The position numbers were made by a program, and so were the translations under genes. From positions 1 to 20,758 of the IMG/VR virus record IMGVR_UViG_3300050821_005947: 20,758 bases of DNA, one strand, 5' to 3'. The stretch is from a virus. The notes beneath the pieces are model-generated. The model worked only from the letters and a program-made list of their open reading frames with translations, ran no database searches and had not been told where the DNA came from. Each line of letters begins with the position of its first letter. The first letter of the stretch is position 1. Shown here piece after piece: positions 1 to 6,826 of the stretch.

Positions 1-779
1 ACCTGTCCTTCGCCCTCCTCGCGGACGAAGGGGATACAGATGGCGTCCTTCGGAGAAGAGGCGAAGCCAATGGCGTCCACCACTCCCCACCCCTCGGTAT
101 CGCATACGAGGAGTTCCGGCTCTTTGAGCGAGGAGTGGAACCACTCGCGGACATCCTTGAGGGATGGTTCAATGAGGGTGTTCCATGTGGCCTGTCTCCA
201 TGCGGGGCTTCGCCCCGCCACTCGTTTGGCGCGCTTGAAGTCCTGGACTACGACGAACCTGTGGGGCCACTGACGTAGTACGTCCGCTGGATGGAACGTC
301 GGGATAATCCATGGGCCTTCTGGGGAGGGCTTAAGCTCACTACCGCGCCATTTCGTGATGCCGCTTTTATCGCAAAGCGCCCAGAGGGGAGTTCCACCCA
401 GACATAGTATGAGTCTCGGGTGATGGGTTGCCAAGAGATGCTCAAGATGCTGGATGCCTTCGATGATGGGCGGCCTGGGCCATCGACCACGGAAGGGCGG
501 GATGCCTTCTTTGCGCGCAAGCGTGACTCCTGGGAAGAACTGCTCGATGTCATTGTGGATCCACTTCCCTCTCTTGTTCACGCTCGGTGGGCGCTCGTGG
601 GCGACGTTGGTGTAGAAGAAGTCGCTGGGGTTCCAGCCGCTTTCAGCGAGCATGCGGTCCAGTTCTTGGCCAGACGCGCCTACGAATGGAACCCCTTGGG
701 CGACTTCATCCGCACCGGGGGCTTCGCCCACTATCCAGTAGGGCGACCTTGGGTCGCCTTTTTCAATCCATCGGGCCAA
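1..779 (-). CDS. UDG-like domain fused to family A DNA polymerase 3'-5' exonuclease (3' end beyond window)
   Basis: Translated leftward, the frame is open to the window edge (259 codons visible). Residues about 16-44 read IVGEAPGADE then GVPFVGASG and DRML, the first motif of family 4/5 uracil-DNA glycosylases. LILCLGGTPLWAL (about 123-135), a WRG motif (144-146) and TFHPADVLR (161-169) complete the UDG fold. After a linker, LLVCDTEG (about 217-224) with later IGFASS and CIPF matches Exo I (DxE) of the DNA polymerase I proofreading domain, so the polymerase domain should lie beyond position 1. UDG-like N-terminal domains on family A phage polymerases are known, for example reported for SPO1-type phages. 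No Fe-S cysteine cluster is seen. The start is uncertain: I chose TTG at 779, just before the conserved region. The frame is open further up, to an ATG near 971. It is last in the visible replication operon and overlaps the upstream gene by 17 bases. Confidence 0.8.
   Translation of the reverse strand, partial: MARWIEKGDPRSPYWIVGEAPGADEVAQGVPFVGASGQELDRMLAESGWNPSDFFYTNVAHERPPSVNKRGKWIHNDIEQFFPGVTLARKEGIPPFRGRWPRPPIIEGIQHLEHLLATHHPRLILCLGGTPLWALCDKSGITKWRGSELKPSPEGPWIIPTFHPADVLRQWPHRFVVVQDFKRAKRVAGRSPAWRQATWNTLIEPSLKDVREWFHSSLKEPELLVCDTEGWGVVDAIGFASSPKDAICIPFVREEGEGQ
191..218 (-). repeat. Mini-hairpin + GACAGG element, copy C (inside the polymerase gene)
   Basis: Plus strand: CCTGTC at 191-196, five bases, then a perfect 7-bp inverted repeat (202-208 with 212-218) around a TTC loop. 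On the coding minus strand it is a GAA-loop hairpin, then ATGGA, then GACAGG. It lies in the stretch coding for the linker between the UDG-like and exonuclease domains. It shares stem length, loop and GACAGG with copies at 1481-1512 and 7705-7737. Confidence 0.6.
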
Positions 780-975
780 CTTCGAGCCTAGTCGTGAAAG
801 AGGGCGGCTGCCACTTGGTGAACTCGATGCGGCCCTCGCAGGCCCGGCAGTGGTTGGAGATTGTGTTCTTCTTGGAGGCGCCCTTTGCGCCAACAATGAC
901 CCAGCACTCAGGGCTTTGATTGCAGATATTGGGCCGACAGCGCTCTCGGGAGAGCCGTGCGAACTGTTCATCCAT
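763..975 (-). CDS. Small Cys-rich protein, possible zinc ribbon
   Basis: A 70-residue protein starting MDEQFARLSRERC. It has cysteines at about 13, 18 and 24 and a CRAC pair at about 42-45, a spacing compatible with a small zinc-binding knuckle. The family is not recognised. Its ATG overlaps the stop of the upstream DUF6378-like gene by 8 bases and its end overlaps the UDG-polymerase start, so it is translationally coupled inside the replication operon. Because the UDG frame is also open through this stretch, part of it could instead be a polymerase N-terminal extension. The cysteine pattern and operon packing favour a separate gene. Confidence 0.55.
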   Translation of the reverse strand: MDEQFARLSRERCRPNICNQSPECWVIVGAKGASKKNTISNHCRACEGRIEFTKWQPPSFTTRLEVGPMD

Positions 976-1477
976 TGTTGATGTCTCCTTCTGCAAGCTC
1001 CCCTGCACAGGCGGCGTAGCCCGCGCCATCCACGTAGTCATCGATGTTGTGCTTGCCACAGTACCGGCGGGCGACCTTCATGGCCTCCAGCATGTTGGTC
1101 ACATCGAGGGCGGTGAGCGGGGTGTGGGTGCCGTCCCGGAGGATGCGCATCTCCAGGATGCCGTTCCATGCCAGGGCGATGTTCTTGAAGTGCAACACCT
1201 TATCACCGTGGGTGACTTGGCGAGGGCCTTCCACGAGGCGAGCGGCTTCGAGGCAGATCGTGGCGGCGTTGTTGGTCTTCTTGAACTCTTCGAGGGTGGA
1301 GTGGATGTCTTGGCGAATGAGGACCTGTTGCGTGGCGTCGAGCCACACCATGTGCCCCTGTGGGCAGATCACTGTTGCTAGCCCATGATCCATGACTACT
1401 TGGTGGGCATCCCTGTTGAAGGTGCCAACGTCAGGGGGGCATTTAGGGCAGTAGAGGTTGTCAAGATTTGGGGGCAT
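968..1477 (-). CDS. DUF6378-like phage protein with N-terminal zinc ribbon
   Basis: A 169-residue protein. The C-terminal half (about 90-162) contains GDKVLHFKNIALAW, LTALDVTNMLEAMKVAR and DDYVDGAGYAA. This is the pattern of the phage DUF6378 family (a variable lead, an ALAW-like helix, a DVxxMxxxxKxAR helix, then a DxYxDxAGY motif). The family is widespread in phages and has no established biochemical role. The N-terminal part carries CPKC (10-13) and CPQGH (38-42), a likely zinc ribbon, so this copy looks like a zinc-ribbon/DUF6378 fusion. The start has AGGA 7 bases upstream. The leader just upstream carries a GAA-loop mini-hairpin plus GACAGG element (see the repeat at 1481-1512). The gene sits between the putative ssDNA-binding protein and the polymerase. 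Confidence 0.65.
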   Translation of the reverse strand: MPPNLDNLYCPKCPPDVGTFNRDAHQVVMDHGLATVICPQGHMVWLDATQQVLIRQDIHSTLEEFKKTNNAATICLEAARLVEGPRQVTHGDKVLHFKNIALAWNGILEMRILRDGTHTPLTALDVTNMLEAMKVARRYCGKHNIDDYVDGAGYAACAGELAEGDINNG

Positions 1478-1480
1478 GGA

Positions 1481-1512
1481 CTGATCCTGTCATAACGGGG
1501 CCTTCGGCCCCG
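1481..1512 (-). repeat. Mini-hairpin + GACAGGATCAG element, copy A (leader of the DUF6378-like gene)
   Basis: On the minus strand a perfect 7-bp stem with GAA loop (1512-1496) is followed by TTAT and GACAGGATCAG. The ATG of the next gene comes three bases later. The AGGA of this block probably serves as its ribosome binding site. The block GACAGGATCAG is identical at 7705-7715. No T-run follows the hairpin, so it does not look like a terminator. Confidence 0.65.
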
Positions 1513-1579
1513 GCCTGGGAAAGGAAGAGCCCCGACACTCCGTCGCTCGGGACAACACGCCTTCGGTCTAGCCTAGGCC

Positions 1580-2113
1580 CTAGGCCGAGCCGTTCTTCGC
1601 CTTGTGGGCCTCGCGACCCTTGGCGAGGTTCATCACCCTGGCCACCTCTGAGAACTTCCGCCCACTCCCATCAGTGGCGTCTCGCATCTTGGTGATGACC
1701 CAGCCCTCCTGGTGTTTGAGCTTGTTGAAGTTGAAGCCCTTGTCGTTGTTGAGGCCGACGGCGAGCATCAGGTCTTTGAGCCCCTGGGAGCGATTGGTGG
1801 ACCAGTCAATTGTCGTGCCGGGCTCCCCCGCGACCCCTGTGAGGTCCACGATGATGCCTTGCCTGACCTCGATCTTGTCCATGTTCAGCTCCTTCTTGAG
1901 GTTCGGGTCGTTGAGCGACCACGTTACCTCGACCGACATGCAGTGGCGGCCCTGGAAGCTGTCCCTGTACTCTTCCATGGAGCGTCCGCTGAGCGCCACG
2001 ATCTGTGCCGCGCTCTCCGTCTTGTCCGGGACGGCTTTGAACTCATAGTCAACCTTGGTGGCGTCAATTGCCGTTTGGGCAAAGGCGTCGAAGTCAAACG
2101 TTCCGCTGGCCAT
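1580..2113 (-). CDS. Putative phage ssDNA-binding / OB-fold accessory protein
   Basis: A 177-residue acidic-to-neutral protein with alternating beta strands. Its central DWSTNRSQGLKDLMLAVGL followed by LKHQEGWVITKM and a GRKFSEVARV strand resembles the DUF669-type and related OB-fold proteins that phages encode beside recombination ATPases. The assignment is by pattern and context only. It stands downstream of a Sak4-like ATPase and a Cas4-like nuclease, where a cognate ssDNA-binding protein is commonly found. The start is ATG 2113 with GAAAGAGG about 10 bases upstream, inside the previous gene, which it overlaps by 20 bases. An intergenic stretch of about 100 bases rich in CTAG follows the TAG stop. 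Confidence 0.5.
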   Translation of the reverse strand: MASGTFDFDAFAQTAIDATKVDYEFKAVPDKTESAAQIVALSGRSMEEYRDSFQGRHCMSVEVTWSLNDPNLKKELNMDKIEVRQGIIVDLTGVAGEPGTTIDWSTNRSQGLKDLMLAVGLNNDKGFNFNKLKHQEGWVITKMRDATDGSGRKFSEVARVMNLAKGREAHKAKNGSA

Positions 2114-2291
2114 TGTTGGTAACCTCTTTCAGTTGGAGTGCACTCTCAGTGCGGTTGGCGCGACGGACGCGGCGCACGTAGCGCACCGCATCATCGCAGA
2201 TTTGTGCCCTTTTCCATCCTTGGAAGGAGGGCCGGTCTAGGAAGCCTAGGGCGTCTAGGACGCGCTCTAGGTGTTCCATGGCCTCGTTCAT
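2094..2291 (-). CDS. Small basic helical protein, unknown function
   Basis: 65 residues starting MNEAMEHLERVLDALGFL. It is predominantly helical, with a basic patch RYVRRVRRANR near residues 37-47. The family is not recognised. Its ATG overlaps the upstream stop (ATGA) and its 3' end carries the ribosome binding site of the ssDNA-binding-protein candidate, so it is tightly built into the operon. The basic patch could bind nucleic acid, which is inference only. Confidence 0.6.
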   Translation of the reverse strand: MNEAMEHLERVLDALGFLDRPSFQGWKRAQICDDAVRYVRRVRRANRTESALQLKEVTNNGQRNV

Positions 2292-2980
2292 AGTGCCCAG
2301 TCCAACGACCGGGCGATGTTGGGATCATACTCGACACCGATGTCTGGCCACTCCATTGGCTCCACGCCAGGGACCAGCCCCGCTGGGGGCCATGTGCCAC
2401 CGTGGGCCATGGGCGGACCTTGGATGATGTCCCACTTGGGCGGCGTCACGGCGACGAAGGACCGAGAGCCTTCCCAGCCCATCGCGCCGGGGACCCAGCA
2501 GTAGTTGACCTTTTGCTCGATGAGCTGGTCCAGCATGACGCCAGGAGCGTAAGCACCGATGAGCCAGGAGTGCTTAAAGAGGACCGTGTCCATCATGTAC
2601 CAATAGTTGCCGGCCACGTTCATCCAGCCCTCGGAGGACGGGCTGTCGTCCAGGGCCGGGAAGAGGGCACTCTTTCCAGTGGGGACGATGCCTTCGAGCC
2701 GCCCCCCTGGGGAACACATGGCGATGAATGCGTTGCCGTCATAGGTCCCGGCCGCTCCGCCCTGTAGGGCACGATCCGCAGTGGTCTCCCAGATCAGCCC
2801 TGTGTGCTTGCCCCGCGCCTTGATCGCGGCATGCTCCTCCGGGGAGTAGTTCTTGCAGTACCGCATGAAGAAGTCAAACTCCTCGCACTTGGCGAGGTAG
2901 GGCTCGATTGAGGTGTCCAGGTCTATGCCCCGGAGGATGACCATTGACGAGGACCCGGTGGATGTCATCTGTGCGCTCAT
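2288..2980 (-). CDS. Unknown protein between Sak4 and the ssDNA-binding candidate
   Basis: 230 residues, soluble, with a strong start (AAAGGAG seven bases before ATG 2980). The N-terminus is polar (Ser/Thr-rich), the middle has many aromatic residues (NYWYMMD near 125) and the last third is Pro/Trp-rich (KWDIIQGPP, GGTWPPAG, MEWPDIG). I see no ATPase, nuclease or zinc-finger motif and do not recognise a family. The start overlaps the ATPase stop by four bases (ATGA) and the end overlaps the next ATG, so it is co-translated with the recombination proteins. A recombination or replication accessory role is inferred only from position. Confidence 0.65.
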   Translation of the reverse strand: MSAQMTSTGSSSMVILRGIDLDTSIEPYLAKCEEFDFFMRYCKNYSPEEHAAIKARGKHTGLIWETTADRALQGGAAGTYDGNAFIAMCSPGGRLEGIVPTGKSALFPALDDSPSSEGWMNVAGNYWYMMDTVLFKHSWLIGAYAPGVMLDQLIEQKVNYCWVPGAMGWEGSRSFVAVTPPKWDIIQGPPMAHGGTWPPAGLVPGVEPMEWPDIGVEYDPNIARSLDWAL

Positions 2981-3801
2981 GTTGATGCTCCTTTGAAGAT
3001 TTGCGAGAAGTCTGGTGCTAAGGTGGATGAGAGTGGAAGCGCCCTCCTCTTTGTAATGCCACTTGCCATCGAGGGCTCATTGGACCAGTAGTAGCGGCCG
3101 TCCTCGCAATAGGCGGTGACTAGCTCATCTGGCATCTTGCGGATGTGAGGCGCGGCCCGTTGGCCTATGACATCGAGCGTTGTACCAATCGAACCAGTAA
3201 TTGGATCCACCTCGCGGTCCATGTGGGCGGTAGCAATTGCACTGCATTTGGTCTGTCCAAAAAAGAGCCGCAGAAAGGACAAAAGGAAACCAATGGCAGC
3301 GAAGTACTCGGGTTTGGAAGGTACCGGCTTTCCGCCCACCACACACTGCATGACCATAGTGCACAGTGGGGACAGTGAGTCCATGACGATGGCTCTCTCA
3401 GGGGACCACTCCGCGGCATCTCCATACTCCGTTCCACACGCATCACAGGTGAAGTTCTTGCAGATGGCGAAGAGTTCCATGAAGCCGGTGTAGGAGGACT
3501 TCTTTGGATCGGTCCTGGAGATGGCATCTGCGACACTGTCGTTCTGCAAGATGCGGACGAAGGAGGAGATGGTGTCCCATGTCACGTTGGTCGGGAAGTG
3601 GTAGTGGACATGGAGACCTTGCTTGCACCCATGAGGACCGAAGATGGCTTGGTGGCCGGGCTCCATGGAGATTACGAAGGTCTCTAGACCTGCGCCTTTG
3701 CGGACCACACCATCGGTGTCGGCATATTCAGGCAGCAGGGTGAGGATTGATTGGGTCTTTCCGCTCCCAGGGAGACCCTGGACGATGACGTTGGTCTTCA
3801 C
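2977..3801 (-). CDS. Sak4-like RecA-fold ATPase (phage recombination/annealing)
   Basis: 274 residues beginning at GTG 3801, which overlaps the upstream TGA (GTGA) and has GAGGTGCAGGA just before it. The P-loop is GLPGSGKT at 9-16. Walker B is AIVMDSLS at 136-143. IATAHMDRE at about 188-196 fits the sensor-like AH motif of the AAA_24/Sak4 group of short RecA-like ATPases. A C-x4-C-x2-C cluster (C113, C118, C121) may bind metal in an inserted loop. Sak4 proteins assist single-strand annealing with a phage ssDNA-binding protein. The neighbouring Cas4-like nuclease upstream and ssDNA-binding candidate downstream fit that module. Residues are intact and the length is usual for the family. Confidence 0.75.
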   Translation of the reverse strand: MKTNVIVQGLPGSGKTQSILTLLPEYADTDGVVRKGAGLETFVISMEPGHQAIFGPHGCKQGLHVHYHFPTNVTWDTISSFVRILQNDSVADAISRTDPKKSSYTGFMELFAICKNFTCDACGTEYGDAAEWSPERAIVMDSLSPLCTMVMQCVVGGKPVPSKPEYFAAIGFLLSFLRLFFGQTKCSAIATAHMDREVDPITGSIGTTLDVIGQRAAPHIRKMPDELVTAYCEDGRYYWSNEPSMASGITKRRALPLSSTLAPDFSQIFKGAST

Positions 3802-3986
3802 TCCTGCACCTCATTGGCTTGTTCGCTCTCGGTGGAGAACATTAGGGTGTAGCCCCCATGATAGGTGGCGATGGAAATCTCCCGCCGGGTGGCATCACCT
3901 CCAGTGACCCGGCGGACTAGCTTCGCGCCGAAGTCCTTTATGAGGCCCTGGACATCGTCCTGGGTGAGCTTGATCTCGATATGCAT
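3798..3986 (-). CDS. Small protein between nuclease and Sak4, unknown function
   Basis: 62 residues (MHIEIKLTQDDVQGLIKDFG...). The start region alternates strand and helix and the C-terminal tail is acidic. It is preceded by AAAGGA about 11 bases before ATG 3986. The ATG overlaps the nuclease stop (TGATG) and the end overlaps the GTG of the ATPase by four bases. It is not a recognised family. The tight coupling argues that it is expressed with the nuclease/ATPase pair. Confidence 0.65.
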   Translation of the reverse strand: MHIEIKLTQDDVQGLIKDFGAKLVRRVTGGDATRREISIATYHGGYTLMFSTESEQANEVQE

Positions 3987-5023
3987 CAGTCATTGGTCCT
4001 TTCAAGGGGGTTCCACCGCTCAACGACGAAGCGCTCAAGGTCCGGCACCTGGGTGTCGCAGATGTCTTCCAGGAACTGGCAGGACCGGTTGTAGGCGTTG
4101 CAGGCGTGGCCAAAGGATTGGCCGAAGGGGTGGGCCTGGGCCAGGACCTCTCCGAGGTTGTGCTGGATGAATGCGAGATAGGACTCCATCATCTGGAGGA
4201 CATCGCTCTGGAGCTGACGTAGCCAGCGCTCGATCTTCCAATTAGCGCGGTCCACTAGGGCCTCGGCGTAGTGGCACTTTGTCTTCAAGACCTGGATGCC
4301 ATGGACCAAGAACTGGTTCATCTTCATCCCGTAGCCCTGGGCGAGCCAACAGTAACCGGTGAACTGGCCCCGCAAGCGCCACTGGGAGCGCCAATTGTCG
4401 CTATCAACGTATGAGCCTGTGGACTTGTCATCAAGACCGAATAGCACTCCGAAGCGGTCTAGCACCGCGTCAAAGCGGCCGGCGTAGACTAGTTGCTCCC
4501 CGGTGACCGGGTGGAAGCACCCCGGGATCGGTCTGGCTCCGCTAAACTCCACCATGGGGTGGCCGTTGACGAGGGCCAGTTGCTGCATTGGGTCGTCCAG
4601 GGGCCATTCACCGAAGTACCCATGATGGGCCATGAGGCAGCCCTCCAGGGTCTTGGCTTCCTGGCCACGCGACATGGGGGCGGGGAGGGGACCTTCGGCG
4701 GCCCACTTCTTGATTACATGCTCCCCACCCTTGGTGAGGGCCTGTATGGGGGAGAGGCCCTCGACTGCATAGGCCACTTTGGTAGCCTCAAGGCCAGAGG
4801 CTAGCACTCCGCCGAAGACAAGGTCAATGGACTTGCCCACTACAGGCTGGAGGTGCTCATCAAGCTGGGACTTGCGGAGGCCCTGGATGTGAGAGCGGAA
4901 GAAGGAGTGAGGGCAGGACCACCACGCCTCCCGCATGGTATTGTCGATGACCATCGGGAAGGGGAACATCTCTAGGAGCTGTTCGCGGCTCATCTTGTGG
5001 CTCATTTGGCTAGTTGCTTTCAT
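3986..5023 (-). CDS. Cas4/RecB-like PD-(D/E)XK nuclease with probable Fe-S cluster
   Basis: 345 residues. The catalytic core is visible as E159, GRFD at 182-185, LDDK at 197-200 and the QFTGY helix at 220-224, matching motifs I-IV of PDDEXK_1 nucleases (Cas4, AddB/RecB C-terminal domains, phage exonucleases). One cysteine near the N-terminus (C37, in SCPHSFFR) and three near the C-terminus (C308, C315, C322, spaced x6/x6) reproduce the four-cysteine arrangement that holds a 4Fe-4S cluster in Cas4-type enzymes. The likely role is 5' or 3' end resection of phage DNA to supply single strands for the Sak4/SSB pair encoded downstream. The ATG at 5023 lies inside the upstream gene (14-base overlap). 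Alternative internal ATGs exist at residues 7 and 11. Confidence 0.82.
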   Translation of the reverse strand: MKATSQMSHKMSREQLLEMFPFPMVIDNTMREAWWSCPHSFFRSHIQGLRKSQLDEHLQPVVGKSIDLVFGGVLASGLEATKVAYAVEGLSPIQALTKGGEHVIKKWAAEGPLPAPMSRGQEAKTLEGCLMAHHGYFGEWPLDDPMQQLALVNGHPMVEFSGARPIPGCFHPVTGEQLVYAGRFDAVLDRFGVLFGLDDKSTGSYVDSDNWRSQWRLRGQFTGYCWLAQGYGMKMNQFLVHGIQVLKTKCHYAEALVDRANWKIERWLRQLQSDVLQMMESYLAFIQHNLGEVLAQAHPFGQSFGHACNAYNRSCQFLEDICDTQVPDLERFVVERWNPLERTND

Positions 5024-5279
5024 CTTGTGCGGCAGAGGCGCGGAACATATCTTGCATCTGGTCCATGGTGAGCGCAGAGGCGGCCTTTGTTGCTTTGGCC
5101 TTGGCCTTGGTCACCGTGGACAAGTGTTTGGCCCTGGACTCGCGTCCACGCTGGATGGATAGGATCAAGGCCCGGTAGCGGTCGGGGGTGACCGGCTTCC
5201 CATTGGCCACATCGAGTCGGGCATCTGCTAGCGCAATCTGCGCCTCGGTCTCGTCTTCGATGATGTCAGTGCGTTGCAT
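5010..5279 (-). CDS. Small helical, Ala/Lys-rich protein, unknown function
   Basis: 89 residues. The first half (DARLDVANGKPVTPDRYRALILSIQ) forms two helices around a VTPDRY turn. The second half is Lys/Ala-rich (TKAKAKATKAAS), possibly nucleic-acid binding. Small proteins of this shape occur in phage early operons, but I cannot assign a family. It starts at ATG 5279, a few bases after the stop of the tiny membrane peptide, and overlaps the nuclease start. Confidence 0.65.
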   Translation of the reverse strand: MQRTDIIEDETEAQIALADARLDVANGKPVTPDRYRALILSIQRGRESRAKHLSTVTKAKAKATKAASALTMDQMQDMFRASAAQDESN

Positions 5280-5281
5280 GT

Positions 5282-5371
5282 CTACCTACCGGAGAGGATG
5301 ATGTACAAGAGGAGTAGGACTAGCGAGGCGATCCAAGAGACGAAGGTGGCCCAGCCAAGGATGCTAGTCAA
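5282..5371 (-). CDS. Tiny single-pass membrane peptide (29 aa, TTG start)
   Basis: A short frame begins at TTG 5371, overlapping the stop of the RHH-like gene (GTTGACTAG), with GAAGGTG as ribosome binding site inside that gene. It reads (M)TSILGWATFVSWIASL followed by a Leu/Ile run ending ILSGR, that is, one hydrophobic helix with a basic C-terminus. It fills the only gap between its two neighbours. It falls below usual gene-calling length, so the call rests on ribosome binding site, packing and hydrophobicity. Confidence 0.5.
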   Translation of the reverse strand: MTSILGWATFVSWIASLVLLLLYIILSGR

Positions 5372-5600
5372 CGCTGTTCACCTTCTGCTTTTCGAGCCAC
5401 AGGCGCAGGCCCTCCTCCACAACGCGGGACCACCCATAGGGCGGCATCATGCCAGTGTGAGGGTCCAGGCACAGCAATTTGATCTGCCGATGGAGTTCCA
5501 TGGACATGCGGAAATTGACGTTGATGGTTTGGGAGGTAGGGAGGCCGTCCGGTCTTACAAGACGAGGCATTTCCGCGTTGCCCTTTAGTTGGTGGACCAT
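5364..5600 (-). CDS. Putative ribbon-helix-helix-type small protein
   Basis: 78 residues from ATG 5600, or 68 from the internal ATG at 5570, which has AAAGGG 11 bases upstream and is the better start. The core runs TINVNFRMSMELHRQIKLLC then GWSRVVEEGLRLWLEKQK: one strand followed by two helices, as in CopG/Arc-type DNA-binding proteins. The loop between the helices is longer than usual, so the assignment is tentative. As the first gene after a 109-base gap in the recombination block, it could regulate that block. I see no clear promoter in the gap 5601-5709. Confidence 0.5.
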   Translation of the reverse strand: MVHQLKGNAEMPRLVRPDGLPTSQTINVNFRMSMELHRQIKLLCLDPHTGMMPPYGWSRVVEEGLRLWLEKQKVNSVD

Positions 5601-5709
5601 GCCGGGTCGCTAGTCCGGTCTCAGCGCTCTGTGGCTGGTGCAGCTTACACTACTGGCCCATGAAAAGTGAGGGTTCCTATCTCCGTTTACCCACAACCGA
5701 AGAGCGGGC

Positions 5710-6180
5710 CTAGCCCTTGTTTAGCTCGTCAAGCTCGGCTTGGTTGAGGGCGTCAGCCTCGGCCTGGGTGTCAGGGGAGCCTTCATAGCCGTCCGGGGGT
5801 GCGGCGGATGTGTCGGAGCCAGCTTCGGAGGGTGACGGAGCGGGCTCTGGCATAGGCCCCTCGTTGATCGGCTCCCCCGGCGGAGGTACCATCCCCTCTT
5901 GAACCGGCAAGGGAGGAGGGGGCGGAGGCTCCACCGAGGGCGGAGGAGGCGGAGGAGGTGGCGTGGCCTCGTTGGCCAGCTCATCACTCACACCTAGCGG
6001 GGCCGGCGCTGCCGGGGTGGCATTCGCCCCCATCGCGACCACATGCGCATTGGTGCCCTCCACCATGGCTAGGAGCTTCGCTAGTTCCTCCTCGGTGTAG
6101 GTGAACGCGCCGCTAAAGAGATGGGCCGAGTTGTCTGGAATGGCGGCGAGCTGGACCTTGATATCGTCTAGGATGGCCAT
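5710..6180 (-). CDS. Proline-rich acidic protein, unknown function
   Basis: 156 residues from ATG 6180, which has CAGGAG about 10 bases upstream. A GTG at 6231 directly after the upstream stop is possible but lacks a ribosome binding site. The N-terminal 50 residues are ordinary (MAILDDIKVQLAAIPDN...). From about residue 70 it becomes low complexity, with two Pro runs separated by SVE, then a Pro/Glu/Ala/Gly-rich acidic tail ending AELDELNKG. The tail should be disordered. Such tails can act as flexible linkers or scaffolding-like segments, but nothing here identifies a role. It lies second in the left operon behind promoter 6722-6695. Confidence 0.65.
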   Translation of the reverse strand: MAILDDIKVQLAAIPDNSAHLFSGAFTYTEEELAKLLAMVEGTNAHVVAMGANATPAAPAPLGVSDELANEATPPPPPPPPSVEPPPPPPLPVQEGMVPPPGEPINEGPMPEPAPSPSEAGSDTSAAPPDGYEGSPDTQAEADALNQAELDELNKG

Positions 6181-6231
6181 CTGGCTTATCTCCTGGTCAG
6201 TGTAGAAAGGGACACCTTGGAAGCTTAACAC

Positions 6232-6606
6232 TTACTTGCCTTGTGGCATGAAGCACGCTTCACAGAATGGCACACTCATAGTGTGCACCTTGATCTCGCG
6301 AGGGAGGGCCAAGGCGCTAGGAGCACTCTCCCGGCGCATATGAACGCTATTGGCGTTGGCCTCATACCTCACGAGGAAATTGGGTTGGGGAGCGCGATAC
6401 GTGCACCCGCACTCACAATAGTAATCCATCACGACCATGACGAGGGCCTGGGCAGGCTTTGGCTCGATGGCCTTAGCCATCAAGGCCTGGGTGCGCTGGG
6501 CCTTGGCCTTGCGCTCTTGGTTGATGGCGTGACGCTCGCCCTCGGCGAGGAGCTTTAGCAGGGGCAGCGAGGTGGAAGAAAGTGGACTAGGAGCCGGCTG
6601 CGTCAT
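6232..6606 (-). CDS. Cys-rich early protein, putative zinc-binding
   Basis: 124 residues from ATG 6606. The frame is open up to 6744, but that extension would run across a clear promoter (6722-6695), so the shorter start is preferred. An AGGAG lies 13 bases upstream, which is long spacing. The middle is a charged helix (GERHAINQERKAKAQRT). CECGC at about 66-70 and CEAC near the C-terminus make two Cys clusters typical of a zinc ribbon. No family is recognised. It is the first gene of the left operon. Confidence 0.6.
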   Translation of the reverse strand: MTQPAPSPLSSTSLPLLKLLAEGERHAINQERKAKAQRTQALMAKAIEPKPAQALVMVVMDYYCECGCTYRAPQPNFLVRYEANANSVHMRRESAPSALALPREIKVHTMSVPFCEACFMPQGK

Positions 6607-6694
6607 GGGAGGGGGGTGGCTCCTAGTCCAAGTTGATAGGAGGAATGCGCCATGGAGCGCAGCACGCGTCGGGGGACCGCCGAGTGCACTTGCA

Positions 6695-6722
6695 ATTATA
6701 TATAGGGCGGGGGGATATGCAA
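6695..6722 (-). promoter_or_regulatory. Sigma70-type promoter of the left (replication) operon
   Basis: Minus strand: -35 TTGCAT (6722-6717), 16-base spacer, perfect -10 TATAAT (6700-6695). Transcription would start near 6688, about 80 bases before ATG 6606. It sits immediately downstream of the terminator of the previous unit. The -35 context CTTGCATATCCCC recurs, with one change, at 9716-9704. Confidence 0.7.
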
Positions 6723-6760
6723 GAGGCTCGCAAGGCTGCGTCACTATGCCTCATGCACGC

Positions 6761-6794
6761 AAAAAGAGAGGCCCCGTAGGGCCTCCCTCTCTGG
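6761..6794 (-). terminator. Factor-independent terminator of the 6827-7369 unit
   Basis: On the minus strand a stem of about 10 bp with a 2-base bulge (GGCCC paired with GGGCC around TACG, extended by AGAG/CTCT) is followed by five T (6765-6761). It begins about 33 bases after the stop codon of the 180-residue gene and separates it from the next promoter. Confidence 0.75.
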
Positions 6795-6826
6795 TTGTGT
6801 CAACGCTAGGCCCCATAGGAGGCCCG

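Noticed and set aside
742-758. Perfect 7-bp, 3-base-loop hairpin followed by TTTTT on the plus strand, terminator-like
   Set aside because: It lies inside the UDG-coding region and no plus-strand gene ends there. On the minus strand its loop is CAA and it lacks GACAGG, so it is not a fourth copy of the element.
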